NCBI RefSeq assembly: GCF_052115445.1
Contig: NZ_JBFRGR010000013.1
Location: 62,001 to 126,000 of the forward strand
Reading direction: 5' to 3'
DNA: 64,000 nt
Source: Paenibacillus_E sp052115445
GTDB taxonomy: Bacteria > Bacillota > Bacilli > Paenibacillales > NBRC-103111
The translations under genes and the position numbers were made by a program. Positions 34,946 to 42,549 of this stretch are shown in pieces (position 1 is the first letter of the stretch; each line of letters starts with the position of its first letter). The notes under the pieces are model-generated. The model saw nothing but the letters and a program-made list of their open reading frames with translations. It ran no database searches and was not told the DNA's origin.

Positions 34946-35296
34946 GTTCTTACTCCTTTATCTGTATAAAATAGTTGTAATGATCTATGTTAAGAATGGC
35001 AAACATACCCATGTAAGTCAATGTAGAATTACAATAAACGACTACTCAGTCCTTCTTGGACGTCTCACAGTGTTTATCAAAAATATAGACAATGTAGAAA
35101 GTGAAACTTTACACTCTACTATTTAGTGGAAAATGGTTATTGCCGATCTCAAAAATATCAGTTATGATTGAAATGAGAATAATTTGATCCATAAATGAAA
35201 TTTTCACGCAAAATAAAAATGAACTCTTTCTAAATAGTCCATTGAACCTTACTCTCTCTAACCACTTACATTTTACATCCATGAAAGCGAGGAATA
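34946..35296. other. Divergent intergenic region upstream of nagB
   Basis: This 351-bp A/T-rich region holds promoters for the HAD gene and nagBA, and copy 2 of a dispersed hairpin repeat. A TATAGACAA stretch near 35084 resembles part of known GntR-type NagR sites, but I could not make a full match. Confidence 0.45.
35031..35088. repeat. Dispersed hairpin repeat, copy 2
   Basis: ATAAACG (35034-35040), CAGTCC, TTGGACGT and GTTTAT (35072-35077) occur in the same order as in copy 1 at 12815-12870, followed by AAAATATA. Confidence 0.6.
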
Positions 35297-36031
35297 ATGA
35301 ATATGAATCTTCATATTTTCCAGAATCAACAAGAACTTAACGAAGCAGGTGCAGGTATTATTACCTCTCTGGTTCAAATGCAGCCCAAAGCTGTTCTCGG
35401 CTTAGCCACAGGTGGCACACCGGTTGGTATTTACGAAGAGCTCGTGAAAGCCTACGAGAAGGGCCGTGTTAGTTTTAAACAAGTGACAACTTTTAATCTA
35501 GATGAGTATGTTGGCTTACCTGAGGACCATTCTGAAAGCTATCATGCTTATATGCAGCAACATTTATTTGCGTATATTGATCTTCCTGCGGAAGCCGCTC
35601 ATATCCCGAATGGGAATGCACCTGACCTAGAAGCAGAGTGTGAGCGATTCAATCAACTTTTGGATGATGCGAAGCAAATTGATCTGCAAATTCTAGGCCT
35701 TGGCCATAATGGACATATCGGCTTTAATGAGCCTGACGATTCCTTGATTAGTGGTACACACCGTGTTGAATTAAAAGAAGAAACACGTGAAGCCAATGCG
35801 CGATACTTCGATTCCATTAATGACGTGCCTACACACGCCTTGACGATGGGCGTTGGTACCATTCTGAAAGCCAAAACAATTCTTTTGATCGTACGCGGCG
35901 CTGATAAAGCTGAAATCGTACATCGTGCTCTAACGGGACCGATTACAACTGAAGTCCCTGCCACACTGCTGCAGACTCATCCTCATCTAGTTGTTCTACT
36001 TGATGCTGAGGCAGGGAGGCTGTTCGAATGA
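35297..36031 (+). CDS. nagB: Glucosamine-6-phosphate deaminase
   Basis: Converts glucosamine-6-phosphate to fructose-6-phosphate and ammonia, feeding amino sugars into glycolysis. The 244-aa protein shows VLGLATGGTPVGIYEEL near residue 35, TFNLDEYVGLPEDHSESY near 65, and the active-site GLGHNGHIGFNEP near 135. Length matches short Firmicute NagB. Two in-frame ATGs lie 6 bp apart; the first fits the GCGAGG site. It overlaps nagA by 4 bp (ATGA). Confidence 0.96.
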   Translation: MNMNLHIFQNQQELNEAGAGIITSLVQMQPKAVLGLATGGTPVGIYEELVKAYEKGRVSFKQVTTFNLDEYVGLPEDHSESYHAYMQQHLFAYIDLPAEAAHIPNGNAPDLEAECERFNQLLDDAKQIDLQILGLGHNGHIGFNEPDDSLISGTHRVELKEETREANARYFDSINDVPTHALTMGVGTILKAKTILLIVRGADKAEIVHRALTGPITTEVPATLLQTHPHLVVLLDAEAGRLFE

Positions 36032-37200
36032 GCGAGCTTCTCATCTCGGGTGCCAAGGTCGTCACGGAACAAGGTATCATTGAAAATGGATTAGTTCATG
36101 TAATAGATGGTAAATTGGCCTACGTGGGTGAACAAACTGGTTGGCAGAACACAGCTAGTCCAAGTGTGGTTCGCATCGAAGCAGACGGCAAATGGTTGCT
36201 GCCTGGCTTCATTGACGTTCATGTGCATGGCGGTTACGGCGCTGATTTCATGGATGCGAATTCGGAAACTTTGGATACGATCACCAAATTCCATGCTTCG
36301 CATGGCACAACTGGCATGCTGGCTACGACGATGACAGCTACGCGTGAAGCCATTGATCGTGTTCTCGTTGAAGTGCACAGCTATATGGAGCAGGGTATGC
36401 CTTATACTCAGCTGCTTGGCGTGCACTTGGAAGGTCCTTTCATTTCGCCGAAGTGGGCCGGCGCTCAAGACCCGAAGCTCATGGTTACGCCGCAGCTTGA
36501 TTGGTTGAAAGATTGGCATGAGCGGTTCCCGCAGCTCATGAAGCAGTTGACGCTTGCCCCCGAGCGCGAGGGGGGCTATGAGATGATCGCGTGGCTGCGC
36601 GATCAAGGCATCGTTGCTGCATGCGGCCACACGGACGCCTCTTACGCCGACATCCAGTCGGCGGTGGCTGTCGGGCTCTCTCATGCGGTGCATACCTTCA
36701 ACGCGATGAAGCCGCTGCATCATCGCGAGCCGGGGACCGTCGGTGCCGTGCTCACCGACGCACGCATCAGCGGCGAGGTGATCGCCGATGGAATCCATGT
36801 GCATCCAGCAGCGATTAAGCTGCTGACGATGGTGAAGCAGCCGCATGGCTTGCTGCTGATCACGGACGCCATGTCCGCCGCCGGCCTCGGCGACGGGCAG
36901 TACGACCTAGGCGGCCAAGCCGTGACCGTGCAGGCGGGCGTTGCCCGGCTGACGGAGGGCGGCGCGCTCGCCGGCAGTACGCTGACGATGATCGATGCGC
37001 TCCGGTTTATGGTGCGCGAGGTCGGTGTCAGCGTCGCAGAAGCGAGCCGCTACGCGAGCGGCAATCCGGCGAGACTGCTTGGCCTCGAAGCGACGCACGG
37101 CTCGATCGCCGCAGGCAAGCACGCCGACTTGTTGCTGATCAGCTCGGAGCTTGAGCTCGAGCAGGTTTGGGTGCACGGCGCGGCGATGAAAGAAGCTTAA
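36028..37200 (+). CDS. nagA: N-acetylglucosamine-6-phosphate deacetylase
   Basis: Removes acetate from GlcNAc-6-phosphate, the step before NagB. The 390-aa amidohydrolase has the metal motif FIDVHVHGGYGADF near residue 65, the GVHLEGPFISPKWAGAQ loop near 130, ACGHTDASY near 195, HTFNAMKPLHHREPG near 220, and the catalytic-Asp region LLITDAMSAAGL near 280. The 3' 600 bp are clearly richer in G+C than the 5' part. The operon ends with a terminator; no nagR gene is adjacent. Confidence 0.96.
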   Translation: MSELLISGAKVVTEQGIIENGLVHVIDGKLAYVGEQTGWQNTASPSVVRIEADGKWLLPGFIDVHVHGGYGADFMDANSETLDTITKFHASHGTTGMLATTMTATREAIDRVLVEVHSYMEQGMPYTQLLGVHLEGPFISPKWAGAQDPKLMVTPQLDWLKDWHERFPQLMKQLTLAPEREGGYEMIAWLRDQGIVAACGHTDASYADIQSAVAVGLSHAVHTFNAMKPLHHREPGTVGAVLTDARISGEVIADGIHVHPAAIKLLTMVKQPHGLLLITDAMSAAGLGDGQYDLGGQAVTVQAGVARLTEGGALAGSTLTMIDALRFMVREVGVSVAEASRYASGNPARLLGLEATHGSIAAGKHADLLLISSELELEQVWVHGAAMKEA

Positions 37201-37229
37201 TTGTGGTTATCTAATTAGATACATGGAAG

Positions 37230-37271
37230 AAAAGTGGTCGCTCAGCTAATTAAAGTTGAGCGACCACTTTT
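37230..37271 (+). terminator. Terminator of nagBA
   Basis: A 15-bp stem (AAAAGTGGTCGCTCA / TGAGCGACCACTTTT) ending in a T-run. Confidence 0.88.
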
Positions 37272-37582
37272 TATGTCAACTAGTACGGGACGGACTACTC
37301 CCTCGGCAACTCATTAGTCCGAAATTGCCGAATTAATCTCATTGTTGTCCCATTACATCTTAAATAGTCCTAAATAGCCAAACTAATTCGATCAAAACAA
37401 CTCTTACACAGGGAAAATGGATAATTAGCTCGGCAAAAACGAACTATTGGTCATTTTTTATAAGTAACCCTCGGTTTAGTTCGGAGGAATCGGACTAACG
37501 CGGTAGAGAGCCGCCCCGAAGTAGCGATAACTACTTTGAGGCGGCCCTCTTTCTATGGAATGCGGTACATGTACCACTACAC
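37272..37582. other. Gene-free interval with degenerate repeats and a hairpin
   Basis: Between the nagBA terminator and cotJC. It contains scattered ACTAATTC / CTCGGCAA / CGGACTAAC words, similar in flavour to the 52-bp repeats at 13612. A long imperfect hairpin (37505-37552; AGAG-CCGCC and AAGTAG arms) follows and could end cotJABC transcription, although its T-run is on the + strand. Confidence 0.5.
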
Positions 37583-38152
37583 TTAATATATCTTCTTCTC
37601 CACCCGATCCGCCTTCAGTATCTCTACTGCCTCCCTAAACCGCAGGGAATGCACAATCTCCCGCTCCCGCAGAAACTTCAAGCTATCTTGCAAGTCGACG
37701 TCGTCTGTTAAATCAATTAACCATTGGTAAGTCGCTCTCGCCTTCTCCTCTGCTGCTATGTCCTCGTAAAGGTCGGCGATAGGATCTCCTTTGGCTTGTA
37801 TGTAGGTTGCGGTCCAGGGGACGCCTCCTGCGCTCTGATAGAAGAGTCCTCGATCATGGGCTGCGTAGTGATCATCCAATCCTGCTGCTTTCATTTGCTC
37901 CAAAGTGGCATCTTTCGTCAGTTTATATACCATCGTAGCAATCATCTCGAGGTGGGCAAATTCCTCCGTTCCTATATCTGTCAGCAAACCGACAACCTTA
38001 TCCGGAATCGAATACCGTTGGTTCAAATAACGAAGGGCCGCAGCAAGTTCCCCGTCTGCTCCCCCATACTGCTCAAGAAGCAGTTTGGCCATCCGCGGAT
38101 CACATTTGCTTACCATGACTGGGTATTGCAGCTTTTTCTCATAAATCCACAT
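37583..38152 (-). CDS. cotJC: Spore coat protein CotJC, manganese catalase family
   Basis: A 189-aa member of the manganese catalase fold, a spore-coat component that may break down peroxide. It starts MWIYEKKLQYPV. Metal ligand candidates are in TEEFAHLEMIA near residue 65, IAAEEKARATYQ near 135 and REIVHSLRF near 165. The length is typical. The ATG follows AAGGAGGA. It is third in cotJA-cotJB-cotJC, 21 bp after cotJB. Confidence 0.94.
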   Translation of the reverse strand: MWIYEKKLQYPVMVSKCDPRMAKLLLEQYGGADGELAAALRYLNQRYSIPDKVVGLLTDIGTEEFAHLEMIATMVYKLTKDATLEQMKAAGLDDHYAAHDRGLFYQSAGGVPWTATYIQAKGDPIADLYEDIAAEEKARATYQWLIDLTDDVDLQDSLKFLREREIVHSLRFREAVEILKADRVEKKIY

Positions 38153-38173
38153 GGGCTATCCTCCTTCTCCTTC

Positions 38174-38440
38174 CTAAACTTGCCACGGCCAAGGGGTCTC
38201 CACCCACTGCCATGGCGCTTTCGTGAAGCTGTGTCCAAAAGGCATCAAGGGGCCAAACTCCATCTCGAACTGCTGGGCTATATGCATTCGCTTATGGGTA
38301 AATTGATTATACTGTTGGATCACGCTCAGATCGTCAGGGTGGGTATCCAAATATAGGTTCAACTCCACCAATACAAAATCCACGGTTTGCAAATCACGAA
38401 GTTGCTTGTAATAGGCTTCGGGCAGCACTCGCTCGCTCAT
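38174..38440 (-). CDS. cotJB: Spore coat protein CotJB
   Basis: An 88-aa protein with the family pattern YYKQLRDLQTVDFVLVELNL, LDTHPDD and a Trp/Pro-rich C-terminus (PWQWVETPWPWQV). It overlaps cotJA by 4 bp (ATGA). CotJB is needed with CotJA and CotJC for the inner coat in B. subtilis. Confidence 0.92.
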   Translation of the reverse strand: MSERVLPEAYYKQLRDLQTVDFVLVELNLYLDTHPDDLSVIQQYNQFTHKRMHIAQQFEMEFGPLMPFGHSFTKAPWQWVETPWPWQV

Positions 38441-38676
38441 GTAGATTCGCCTCCTTCATCACCTCTAGTCTCCTGTAACGGATTCGGATAGGGCCCATAA
38501 AGCGCTGGCCACAATGTCCCTATTTTCAAAGCATCATAGGGGCTAAATTGTGGCAATCCTGGCGGTTGAAAATGCATATATAATTGCGGCGGTGTATTAT
38601 ACCATTTCACTCGAATCGGTGGACAAGGGTCACACGGTCCGATATACGGGTACCAACTTTTAAATTGTGTGTTCAT
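38437..38676 (-). CDS. cotJA: Spore coat-associated protein CotJA
   Basis: A 79-aa Pro/Tyr-rich protein (YPYIGPCDPCPPI, then YMHFQPPGLPQFSPYDAL), typical of CotJA. The ATG at 38676 is preceded by AAGGAGGAG; the upstream in-frame MKRRRR start overlaps that site and is rejected. First gene of the operon. Confidence 0.9.
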   Translation of the reverse strand: MNTQFKSWYPYIGPCDPCPPIRVKWYNTPPQLYMHFQPPGLPQFSPYDALKIGTLWPALYGPYPNPLQETRGDEGGEST

Positions 38677-38708
38677 ACGTCTCCTCCTTTTCAAAGTCTA
38701 TATGACTC

Positions 38709-38738
38709 GTTATATGCGGCATAACTTGACCAAAATCA
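38709..38738 (-). promoter_or_regulatory. Weak SigE promoter candidate for cotJABC
   Basis: On the minus strand TGATTTT and CATATAAC are 15 bp apart, about 35 bp before cotJA. The match to SigE sites is partial; cotJABC of B. subtilis is SigE-dependent. Confidence 0.3.
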
Positions 38739-38807
38739 CCGATTTCCCATTTTTTTCGATGAGATGATCAATTTAGCTCCTTTCCCGAGCCTTTCACCCC
38801 GCCAAAA

Positions 38808-38853
38808 GCAAAAAATCCCTTTCCGATTGCACCCGCGCAATTCGAAAGGGATT
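38808..38853 (-). terminator. Terminator of the YtvI-like gene
   Basis: An imperfect 17-bp stem around AATCCCTTTC / GAAAGGGATT, followed by TTTTTTGCTTTT on the minus strand. Confidence 0.8.
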
Positions 38854-38868
38854 CCTTTTAGCTCATTC

Positions 38869-39915
38869 TTAATCTAATTTAATATTCAATTTCAACACGC
38901 CTGCTTTGCGCAACGCTTGATAAATAATGACGACCAAAGGACCGAGGAACAAGCCGGCTAAGCCCAGCCATTCGAAGCCAATATACAAGGAAATTAAAGC
39001 CGCTAACGAGTTGATCCCAACGGCATCACTAAGCACTTTGGGCTCTACAATCCGGCGGAGGATGACCAGCACCAAGAAGAGCACGAACAAGCCAATTCCC
39101 ATGCTCGTATATCCTAGCAGCAGCTGGTAAATGATCCATGGGATGAAAATAATGCCAGTTCCTATCACGGGTACGAATTCCATCACCATAACTAGCAGTG
39201 AAATGGCGAGTGGGTACTCTGCCCGAAGGACGAGCAATCCAATGAAAGTCAACAAATACGTAAAGATTGCCATGATCAGCTGTGCGCGAATGAAGCCAAA
39301 AATAGCCTCACGCAAATATGTCAGCACATTTTCCATCTTATCCTTGGTTTTCGTTTCAAACATCGAGAGAAAAGAAACCTTCAAATTCGGCAAGTTGTAC
39401 ATGCACAAATACAGGGTGATCACATAGATGATCAATAGCATGAATAAATTAGGGATCTTCCCGGCCATATTGAGGAAAAATCCTGAAATTCCACTCAAAA
39501 TACTCGTCAATGCTCCAGTTAACGTCTCTGTACCCCGTTCTACCCACATTTGTACTTGCGCTGCCATCTCTGGGGATAAAGAGTCATAGAATACTTGGGT
39601 CCGCACCACTGCTTGATCCACGTAATTATTGACATCTTCCATGTAATTAGGCGCTTTACGACCAAGATCGATTAACTCGGTGACGACATTCATCCCAATA
39701 AAATAGATTAATGCCACCATCAGCAAAGTAAATGCCGTACTAACGATTGTTGCGGCGACAAAGCGTTTCATTTTCGCGACACGCATCAAGAGAGTTGTGA
39801 GTGGGTCTAAAAAAATAGCAGTCACCAACGCTAAGAGAAATGGCAGCCCTACAGTGAACAAACCGTATAGCACCAGTATTCCTACCGCCATGATTATAGC
39901 TGTCCTGGGTGACAT
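38869..39915 (-). CDS. AI-2E/YtvI superfamily membrane protein
   Basis: A 348-aa polytopic protein, paralogous to the YtvI-like protein at 6693. It shows FGFIRAQLIMAIF near residue 210, the MEFVPVIGTGIIFIPW motif near 250 and RRIVEPKVLSDAVG near 290. Seven or eight spans are apparent, with an extracytoplasmic helical segment between residues 85 and 135. Relatives are described as permeases, exporters or sporulation proteins; no cargo can be assigned. It ends with its own terminator, just downstream of the CBS-domain gene. Confidence 0.85.
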   Translation of the reverse strand: MSPRTAIIMAVGILVLYGLFTVGLPFLLALVTAIFLDPLTTLLMRVAKMKRFVAATIVSTAFTLLMVALIYFIGMNVVTELIDLGRKAPNYMEDVNNYVDQAVVRTQVFYDSLSPEMAAQVQMWVERGTETLTGALTSILSGISGFFLNMAGKIPNLFMLLIIYVITLYLCMYNLPNLKVSFLSMFETKTKDKMENVLTYLREAIFGFIRAQLIMAIFTYLLTFIGLLVLRAEYPLAISLLVMVMEFVPVIGTGIIFIPWIIYQLLLGYTSMGIGLFVLFLVLVILRRIVEPKVLSDAVGINSLAALISLYIGFEWLGLAGLFLGPLVVIIYQALRKAGVLKLNIKLD

Positions 39916-39929
39916 AGAGACTCCTCCGA

Positions 39930-41267
39930 TTATTCATTTCCCGGTTTAATCGTGTCGATATTCGTTATATGTATACGAACAATACGTAATCGATCTACCT
40001 CGGTCACTTCAAAAACATGATTAGCAAAAGGCACTTTCTTCCCTTTGACAGGCGCACCTTCCACCTTCTTGAACAGCCAGCCGCCTATCGAATCCACATC
40101 ATCATCTTCAATTTGGAGGTCCAGCATGTCGTTCAGGTCTTCCAGCAATACACGCCCATCGACAGAAGTATATTTGTCTTTCACTTCCACGCCAGGTCGC
40201 TCATTCACATCGAATTCATCATGCAATTCTCCCACAATTTCCTCGATGATATCCTCTAAAGCTAAGAGCCCCGCAGTTCCCCCGTACTCATCAACAACGA
40301 TCGCGAGTTGGGAATGCTTTTTCTGCATGAGCTTAAGCACGCGACTAACTTCCATCGACTCCGGCACGTTCAAAATCGGACGAATGAAGGTCTTGAGTTC
40401 CTGCTCGACATCAGGATCCGCCGTTAGCAAGTCAGCAATATGTACAAAACCTACAATGTTATCTTTATGCCCATCAGCTACAGGGTAGCGTGTGTGTTTG
40501 GTTTCATGAACGAATCGCAAATTATCGATAAAACTTGTTTCCAGAAACAGACAATCCATATCTGTCCGCGGCAGCATCACTTCACGAGCGATGAGATCGG
40601 AGAATTCAAAAATATTATCGAAAAGCGTCATCTCATCTTCATTGATATGACCGCTTTTGACGCTCTCATCCATCAGGATTCGAATTTCTTCCTCGGTATG
40701 TGCTGCTTCATTCTCACTGGCAGGCTCAACGCCGATCATCGCAAGAAATTTGTTCGCCGCGCCATTAAGCACCCAGATAATCGGGCGAAATACTCGATAG
40801 AAAAACAATAGCGGAGCTGAGAGCCACAAAGAGGTCAATTCAGGTTTTTGAATCGCAAACGATTTAGGAGCCAATTCCCCTAGCACAATGTGCATAAACG
40901 TAATAAATCCGAAAGCAATAATAAAAGACAAAGTCGTTGTATATACAGATTCCCCTAAGCCAAATGTATGAAATAGAGGCTCCATAATCAGATCATGAAT
41001 CGCAGGTTCTCCAATCCAACCCAGTCCCAAGGAGGCAAGTGTAATGCCAAGCTGCGTGGCTGATAAATACCTATCCAATTGTGACGTTACGATACTCGCA
41101 TATTTGGCTTTTCCGCTGCCTTCATTGACAAGCTGTTGAATGCGGGACTGTCGAACCTTCACAAGGGCAAACTCGGCTGCTACGAAAAAGCCATTTAACA
41201 GAACGAGTACGATAACCAGGAAAAGATTAAGTGCGATGGAACCGAAATCAAACGACGTATGTGGCAA
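39930..41267 (-). CDS. CNNM/CBS/CorC-type membrane protein (hemolysin C-like)
   Basis: A 445-aa protein: CNNM membrane domain (residues 10-190; VAAEFALVKVRQSRI and LGWIGEPAI), two CBS domains (210-335; VMLPRTDMDCLF and HSQLAIVVDEYGGTAGLLALEDIIEEIVG), and a C-terminal CorC/HlyC domain (350-435; VDGRVLLEDLNDML, SIGGWLF). Relatives move or sense Mg2+/Co2+; despite the old hemolysin label, there is no evidence of toxin activity. It starts at TTG with AAGGAG. Confidence 0.9.
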   Translation of the reverse strand: MPHTSFDFGSIALNLFLVIVLVLLNGFFVAAEFALVKVRQSRIQQLVNEGSGKAKYASIVTSQLDRYLSATQLGITLASLGLGWIGEPAIHDLIMEPLFHTFGLGESVYTTTLSFIIAFGFITFMHIVLGELAPKSFAIQKPELTSLWLSAPLLFFYRVFRPIIWVLNGAANKFLAMIGVEPASENEAAHTEEEIRILMDESVKSGHINEDEMTLFDNIFEFSDLIAREVMLPRTDMDCLFLETSFIDNLRFVHETKHTRYPVADGHKDNIVGFVHIADLLTADPDVEQELKTFIRPILNVPESMEVSRVLKLMQKKHSQLAIVVDEYGGTAGLLALEDIIEEIVGELHDEFDVNERPGVEVKDKYTSVDGRVLLEDLNDMLDLQIEDDDVDSIGGWLFKKVEGAPVKGKKVPFANHVFEVTEVDRLRIVRIHITNIDTIKPGNE

Positions 41268-41293
41268 AATGTATTTCTCCTTCGGAAAGATGA

Positions 41294-42421
41294 TTAGATA
41301 ATAGCTTTACGGCTTTTGAAATCCACAGTGCGATAGTACGAGTCAGCTACGAGCAGGTTGGGTCCGCAACAGGATGCCGTACTACAGAAGCAATTCACCT
41401 GCTGGTTTAGCGGATTGTTCTCCCAACGTGCAAAGATATCATCAAGCCCATCATCATGTATATTTCCAAGCGGAGGCTCATTAGCAAAATCGGTGACGAA
41501 AACCTCGCCAGTAAACGTACTGACGTTCAATCGGTTCCGCCCATCTGGGTCGTTACGAACGGTAACATTTGGCTCCTCACGTAGACGTTTAACTAACTTA
41601 CGGTCCGCTTCCAGTTCATTACATGCGAAAAAAGGCAGCGTGCCGAACAGCATCCACATTTCTGGATTGCGATGATCTAACAAGCGATGGATACTCGCGC
41701 GCAATTCGTCTAGCGTAACCATCGGAAGATGTGAGGCGAAAGAGCTTGCATACATCGGATGTACCTCGTGACGCTTGCACCCCATTTCGTTAATTAACTG
41801 ATGAATCTCAGGCAATTTCAAATGGGTTCTCGTGTTAATCATCGATTCCGCAGAAACGTACAAACCGCCCTTGCTTAGCGCGATTGTATTATTCACCATT
41901 CGCTCATACATCCCTAATGCCGTTACTTGCCCCACGGGACGCTGAGAATTCACAAATCCTACTTGATGGAAATCATCTGCATTCAAATAATTAAACGAAA
42001 TATGCATCACATCGAGATACGGCGCAAGCAGCTCATAACGCTCCAAATCTAAAGTTAGATTCGAGTTGATTTGAGTGCGAATTCCCCGCTCCCGCGCGTA
42101 CTTCAGGATTGGCAGCATGTAGTCCTTCACAATCTTGATGTGGTAGGACGGCTCGCCGCCTGTTAAACTTATCGTTTCCAAATGCTCAATCTCATCCAGC
42201 TTTTGTAAAATAACTGGCAACGGAATGCGTGGTCCTTCTGACATCGTAAGTGAATCCCCAACTGCACAATGCTCACAACGCATATTGCACAGATTGGTGA
42301 TGGTAAGCTCTATGCTGGTTAATACATGTTTCCCGTATTTCCGATACGACCGAATGGGGTCCCAAGGATCATATTGGGGAGTTAACTCCGGTAAGATGGA
42401 GTGTGTTACGTTCCTATTCAT
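41294..42421 (-). CDS. yfkAB: Radical SAM protein of YfkAB type
   Basis: A 375-aa radical SAM enzyme. The cluster motif CNMRCEHC (CX3CX2C) is near residue 43, with SLTGGEPSYH near 87. The C-terminus has CFCSTASC, matching the CxCxxxxC motif that defines the YfkAB family, and probably binds a second Fe-S cluster. The reaction is unknown. In B. subtilis this is a single locus named yfkAB; here the frame is intact. It lies 26 bp downstream of nothing obvious on its strand and 26 bp before the CBS-domain gene, so the two may be co-transcribed. Confidence 0.88.
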   Translation of the reverse strand: MNRNVTHSILPELTPQYDPWDPIRSYRKYGKHVLTSIELTITNLCNMRCEHCAVGDSLTMSEGPRIPLPVILQKLDEIEHLETISLTGGEPSYHIKIVKDYMLPILKYARERGIRTQINSNLTLDLERYELLAPYLDVMHISFNYLNADDFHQVGFVNSQRPVGQVTALGMYERMVNNTIALSKGGLYVSAESMINTRTHLKLPEIHQLINEMGCKRHEVHPMYASSFASHLPMVTLDELRASIHRLLDHRNPEMWMLFGTLPFFACNELEADRKLVKRLREEPNVTVRNDPDGRNRLNVSTFTGEVFVTDFANEPPLGNIHDDGLDDIFARWENNPLNQQVNCFCSTASCCGPNLLVADSYYRTVDFKSRKAII

Positions 42422-42549
42422 GCTGTTTACACCTGACCTATCATTTCCTATTCAAGAACATGTTACTACCTATTATGCCTATACCTATGCCCTTTATTGT
42501 AACTTATGATTCACAAAAAAGGAAACAGAGACAGGAATTGCAGATGGCG

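Noticed and set aside
36091..36846. 251-codon minus-strand frame opposite nagA
   Set aside because: Shadow of the nagA coding sequence; no ribosome site or family features.
39930..41267. Hemolysin
   Set aside because: Hemolysin-C naming is historical; the CNNM, CBS and CorC domain order indicates an ion-related membrane protein.
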